5,189 bases of DNA from positions 4,909-10,097 of the forward strand of contig DJEH01000133.1 in assembly GCA_002431845.1 (NCBI GenBank), read 5' to 3'. Below, one piece after another: positions 3,715 through 5,189 of this stretch; position 1 is the stretch's first letter, and every line of letters begins with the position of its first letter. The position numbers and the translations under genes are program-made. Source of the stretch: Prevotellaceae bacterium UBA5903 (GTDB lineage Bacteria; Bacteroidota; Bacteroidia; Bacteroidales; Bacteroidaceae). The notes beneath the pieces were generated by a model. It was not told the origin of the DNA and did no database searches. It saw only the letters and a program-made list of their open reading frames with translations.

Positions 3715-4986
3715 CTACACTTCTTCTCCATCCACATACGCAATCACCCTCCTTGCCGCCTCATCCACCTTTTTCCAATTACGGCGTACGTAAATATCAG
3801 TCATTGGATAAGGCGATTTATGCCCCAAGGCAGCATCTATCACAGCGTCGGGCACATCGGCCTCGGCCGCCAACGTAGCCCACGTGTGGCGCGCCCAATA
3901 AGAGGTAAGTTCGGGAAATAGTGCATCATACACCTTAACCCTTGTTTTGCCTCCACCACGTTTGCTCACATACATGTGGCTCGCTGGTCCCACACACTTC
4001 AGCCCCTCATTAAGCCGTCGCATCCAATTGTGCCACTCGTCAAGCCCCATGCCTATGTGCTCACCAAAATAGAGTAAACGTTTTTTCCCCTTGTAGCGTT
4101 CTATAATCTCAAGCGCTTCCTCGGGTACCGTCAAACGGCATACCACCCCCGTTTTGCTCCTTCTGTATTCAATCACCCCATCGTCGCCCATGGGTGGCAA
4201 GGCTATTAAGTCAATCATGTTGATGCCACAAAGGTAGAACGAGAGCAGCCACAAGTCTACATACTTCCTTTGCCACTCCTCGCACCTATAGTTGCGCAAT
4301 CGCCTCACATCTTCAGCCCTCAACGACCGCTTCATCGTGTCCTCCTTCTTTATCTTGAACCGCTTAAACGGATAAAGCTCTGACTTCACAACCCCCTCGT
4401 CGATAGCAGCATTAAACAAGGCGCGTATGTTTCTCATGTGTATTCCCCTTGTGTTTACCTTGCACGTTTCAGTCATCCACGCATCAAAATCCCTTAGCCA
4501 TCCCACCGTAATATCCTCAAAACGCAAGGCATCTATATCCACAAATCCTCCCAACTTTCTTAGCGTAAAGGCATAAACCTCCCTCGTTTTTTCCTTTTTT
4601 ATTCTCTCCAAAAACTTCTCAGCATACACCTTAAATAGCGTACATTGCTTTTCCTTCCCTTTAGCATTTCTTTCAGTTCCCCCTTCCATCACACAGAGAA
4701 CCCGTTGCTTCAGTTCGCTTGCTTTCATCGCATTAAGGTCAGTGTAACACCCCATTTCCTCAATAAAGAGTTGCACTTTAGCCATCTTCAACTTTAGCAT
4801 CTGAGTCAGTTTCTCAGCCATAGGTAGCCCCACAACTCTATCAGCCGTCCATTCCCCCTTACGCAGCATCACCCCCGTGGCCATCATAGCCGAAGAGCCA
4901 TTACAATAAATCACAATGCAGAGACGTCCTTTGCCCTCTGCGTTCATTTTTCTTAGGTCCAAGTACCATTTAAGTTTATATCCCAT
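3715..4986 (-). CDS. Tyrosine recombinase/integrase, Bacteroidales element type
   Basis: This 423-residue protein has the normal family length. Residues about 1-90 are an arm-DNA-binding domain (KLKWYLDLRKMNAEGKGRL), about 115-205 a SAM-like core-binding domain (TLFKVYAEKFLERIKKEKT), and about 220-415 the catalytic domain. Visible catalytic residues are Lys278 in the beta hairpin (YRRSKTG), Arg366-His367 in SYWARHTWAT, His389 in ALGHKS and the nucleophile Tyr399 in MTDIYV. The box I arginine position holds Asn256 (YLCGINMIDL) and the usual HxxR histidine is Tyr363; both are seen in a Bacteroidales clade of these enzymes as I recall it, so the protein need not be inactive. It should join the element to its attachment site; inversion of the 1472-2051 segment is a second conceivable activity. 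Iterons at 5030-5062 lie upstream, and there is no clear Shine-Dalgarno site. Confidence 0.93.
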   Translation of the reverse strand: MGYKLKWYLDLRKMNAEGKGRLCIVIYCNGSSAMMATGVMLRKGEWTADRVVGLPMAEKLTQMLKLKMAKVQLFIEEMGCYTDLNAMKASELKQRVLCVMEGGTERNAKGKEKQCTLFKVYAEKFLERIKKEKTREVYAFTLRKLGGFVDIDALRFEDITVGWLRDFDAWMTETCKVNTRGIHMRNIRALFNAAIDEGVVKSELYPFKRFKIKKEDTMKRSLRAEDVRRLRNYRCEEWQRKYVDLWLLSFYLCGINMIDLIALPPMGDDGVIEYRRSKTGVVCRLTVPEEALEIIERYKGKKRLLYFGEHIGMGLDEWHNWMRRLNEGLKCVGPASHMYVSKRGGGKTRVKVYDALFPELTSYWARHTWATLAAEADVPDAVIDAALGHKSPYPMTDIYVRRNWKKVDEAARRVIAYVDGEEV

Positions 4987-5029
4987 TTTCTTCTCGTTTT
5001 ATTATCCACATGAACTCATAAGCGCTATT

Positions 5030-5062
5030 TAGCTCACAAATAGCTCACAAATAGCTCACAAA
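5030..5062. repeat. Three tandem 11-bp iterons upstream of the integrase
   Basis: TAGCTCACAAA occurs three times head to tail (5030-5040, 5041-5051, 5052-5062), with all copies identical. The 11-bp period places each copy on nearly the same face of the helix. They lie 44-76 bases upstream of the integrase ATG, so they are candidates for arm-type integrase sites, excisionase sites or an operator. The interval 5063-5135 holds A/T tracts and no gene. Confidence 0.9.
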
Positions 5063-5135
5063 TTTGCACTAAAATTGCCCTTTTTTGTCCAAAAAAATCC
5101 CTAAAACGGATAGTAAAACGTATATATAACCAACG

Positions 5136-5183
5136 AAAAAACCGCCAATTATCAGCCTTTATAGCTTGATAATCAGCGGTTTT
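5136..5183 (-). terminator. Long hairpin terminator at the right edge
   Basis: AAAACCGC at 5138-5145 pairs with GCGGTTTT at 5176-5183, and ATTATCA at 5148-5154 pairs with TGATAAT at 5167-5173, with a CA/CA internal loop. On the minus strand the stem runs into six Ts (5141-5136); on the plus strand four Ts end the stem. It probably terminates a gene beyond the right edge and may also work in both directions. Confidence 0.75.
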
Positions 5184-5189
5184 AAGTTT

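Larger units (their letters stand above)
1..5062. mobile_element. Putative prophage or integrative element, integrase end
   Basis: An integrase with iterons upstream is followed on the same strand by small genes typical of element control regions: a probable DUF5053 protein, HicAB, a CI-like XRE regulator, a Xis-like HTH protein and ssb. No structural, conjugation or attachment-site sequence was identified. The right boundary is a guess placed between the iterons and the terminator at 5136-5183; the left boundary lies outside the window. Phage, conjugative element and mobilisable element are all possible. Confidence 0.5.

Noticed and set aside
3694..3921. Two plus-strand frames near the integrase end
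   Set aside because: Both are antisense to the catalytic domain of the integrase, including the His389 and Tyr399 codons.
1..5189. CRISPR array, tRNA, rRNA or insertion sequence
   Set aside because: No repeat-spacer pattern, tRNA cloverleaf with T-loop, rRNA motif or transposase was visible.

Overview
The window looks like a Bacteroidota (Bacteroidales, possibly Prevotella- or Bacteroides-like) chromosome carrying the integrase end of a prophage or related integrative element. The evidence is the arm-type Bacteroidales tyrosine recombinase, a probable DUF5053 protein, several matches to the Bacteroidota promoter (TTTG, about 19-20 bp, TAnnTTTG), and mostly A-rich leaders instead of Shine-Dalgarno sites. 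All supported genes read on the minus strand, from the integrase at the right towards an ssb-like gene cut by the left edge.

Layout in transcription order, right to left. At the right end is a strong stem-loop terminator (5136-5183), then three tandem 11-bp iterons (5030-5062) and a full-length integrase (3715-4986). Next come a 20-bp perfect palindrome overlapping a clear promoter (3635-3690), a 45-codon gene with a perfect Shine-Dalgarno site (3462-3599), and a DUF5053-like gene (3098-3415) ending in a terminator. A HicA/HicB toxin-antitoxin pair (2928-2283) follows. Its promoter carries a half-site copy of a 13-bp palindrome that lies between the two genes. After it come a XRE-type regulator with a C-terminal coiled coil (1502-1870), a small basic protein (1228-1464), a Xis/MerR-like HTH protein (932-1129), a small membrane or exported protein (475-684), a 345-bp gap containing a very compact predicted RNA structure, and the start of an SSB-type protein.

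The most striking feature is 1472-2051. Two perfect 24-bp inverted repeats flank 532 bp that contain the XRE regulator and an outward-facing consensus promoter. In the orientation shown, that promoter fires rightwards into a terminator-like hairpin and meets no gene. If the segment were inverted, it would fire across the other repeat into the gene at 1464, giving an ON/OFF invertible promoter that carries its own regulator. The recombinase that would act here is not established; the integrase in the window is one candidate.

The second striking feature is 181-270. Four helices abut with no unpaired bases between them (a perfect four-way junction), 52 nt upstream of the ssb-like start codon. 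One A.C mismatch on the plus strand becomes a G.U pair on the minus strand, so it looks like a minus-strand leader RNA or small RNA. Function assignments rest on reading motifs by eye; no database search was possible.
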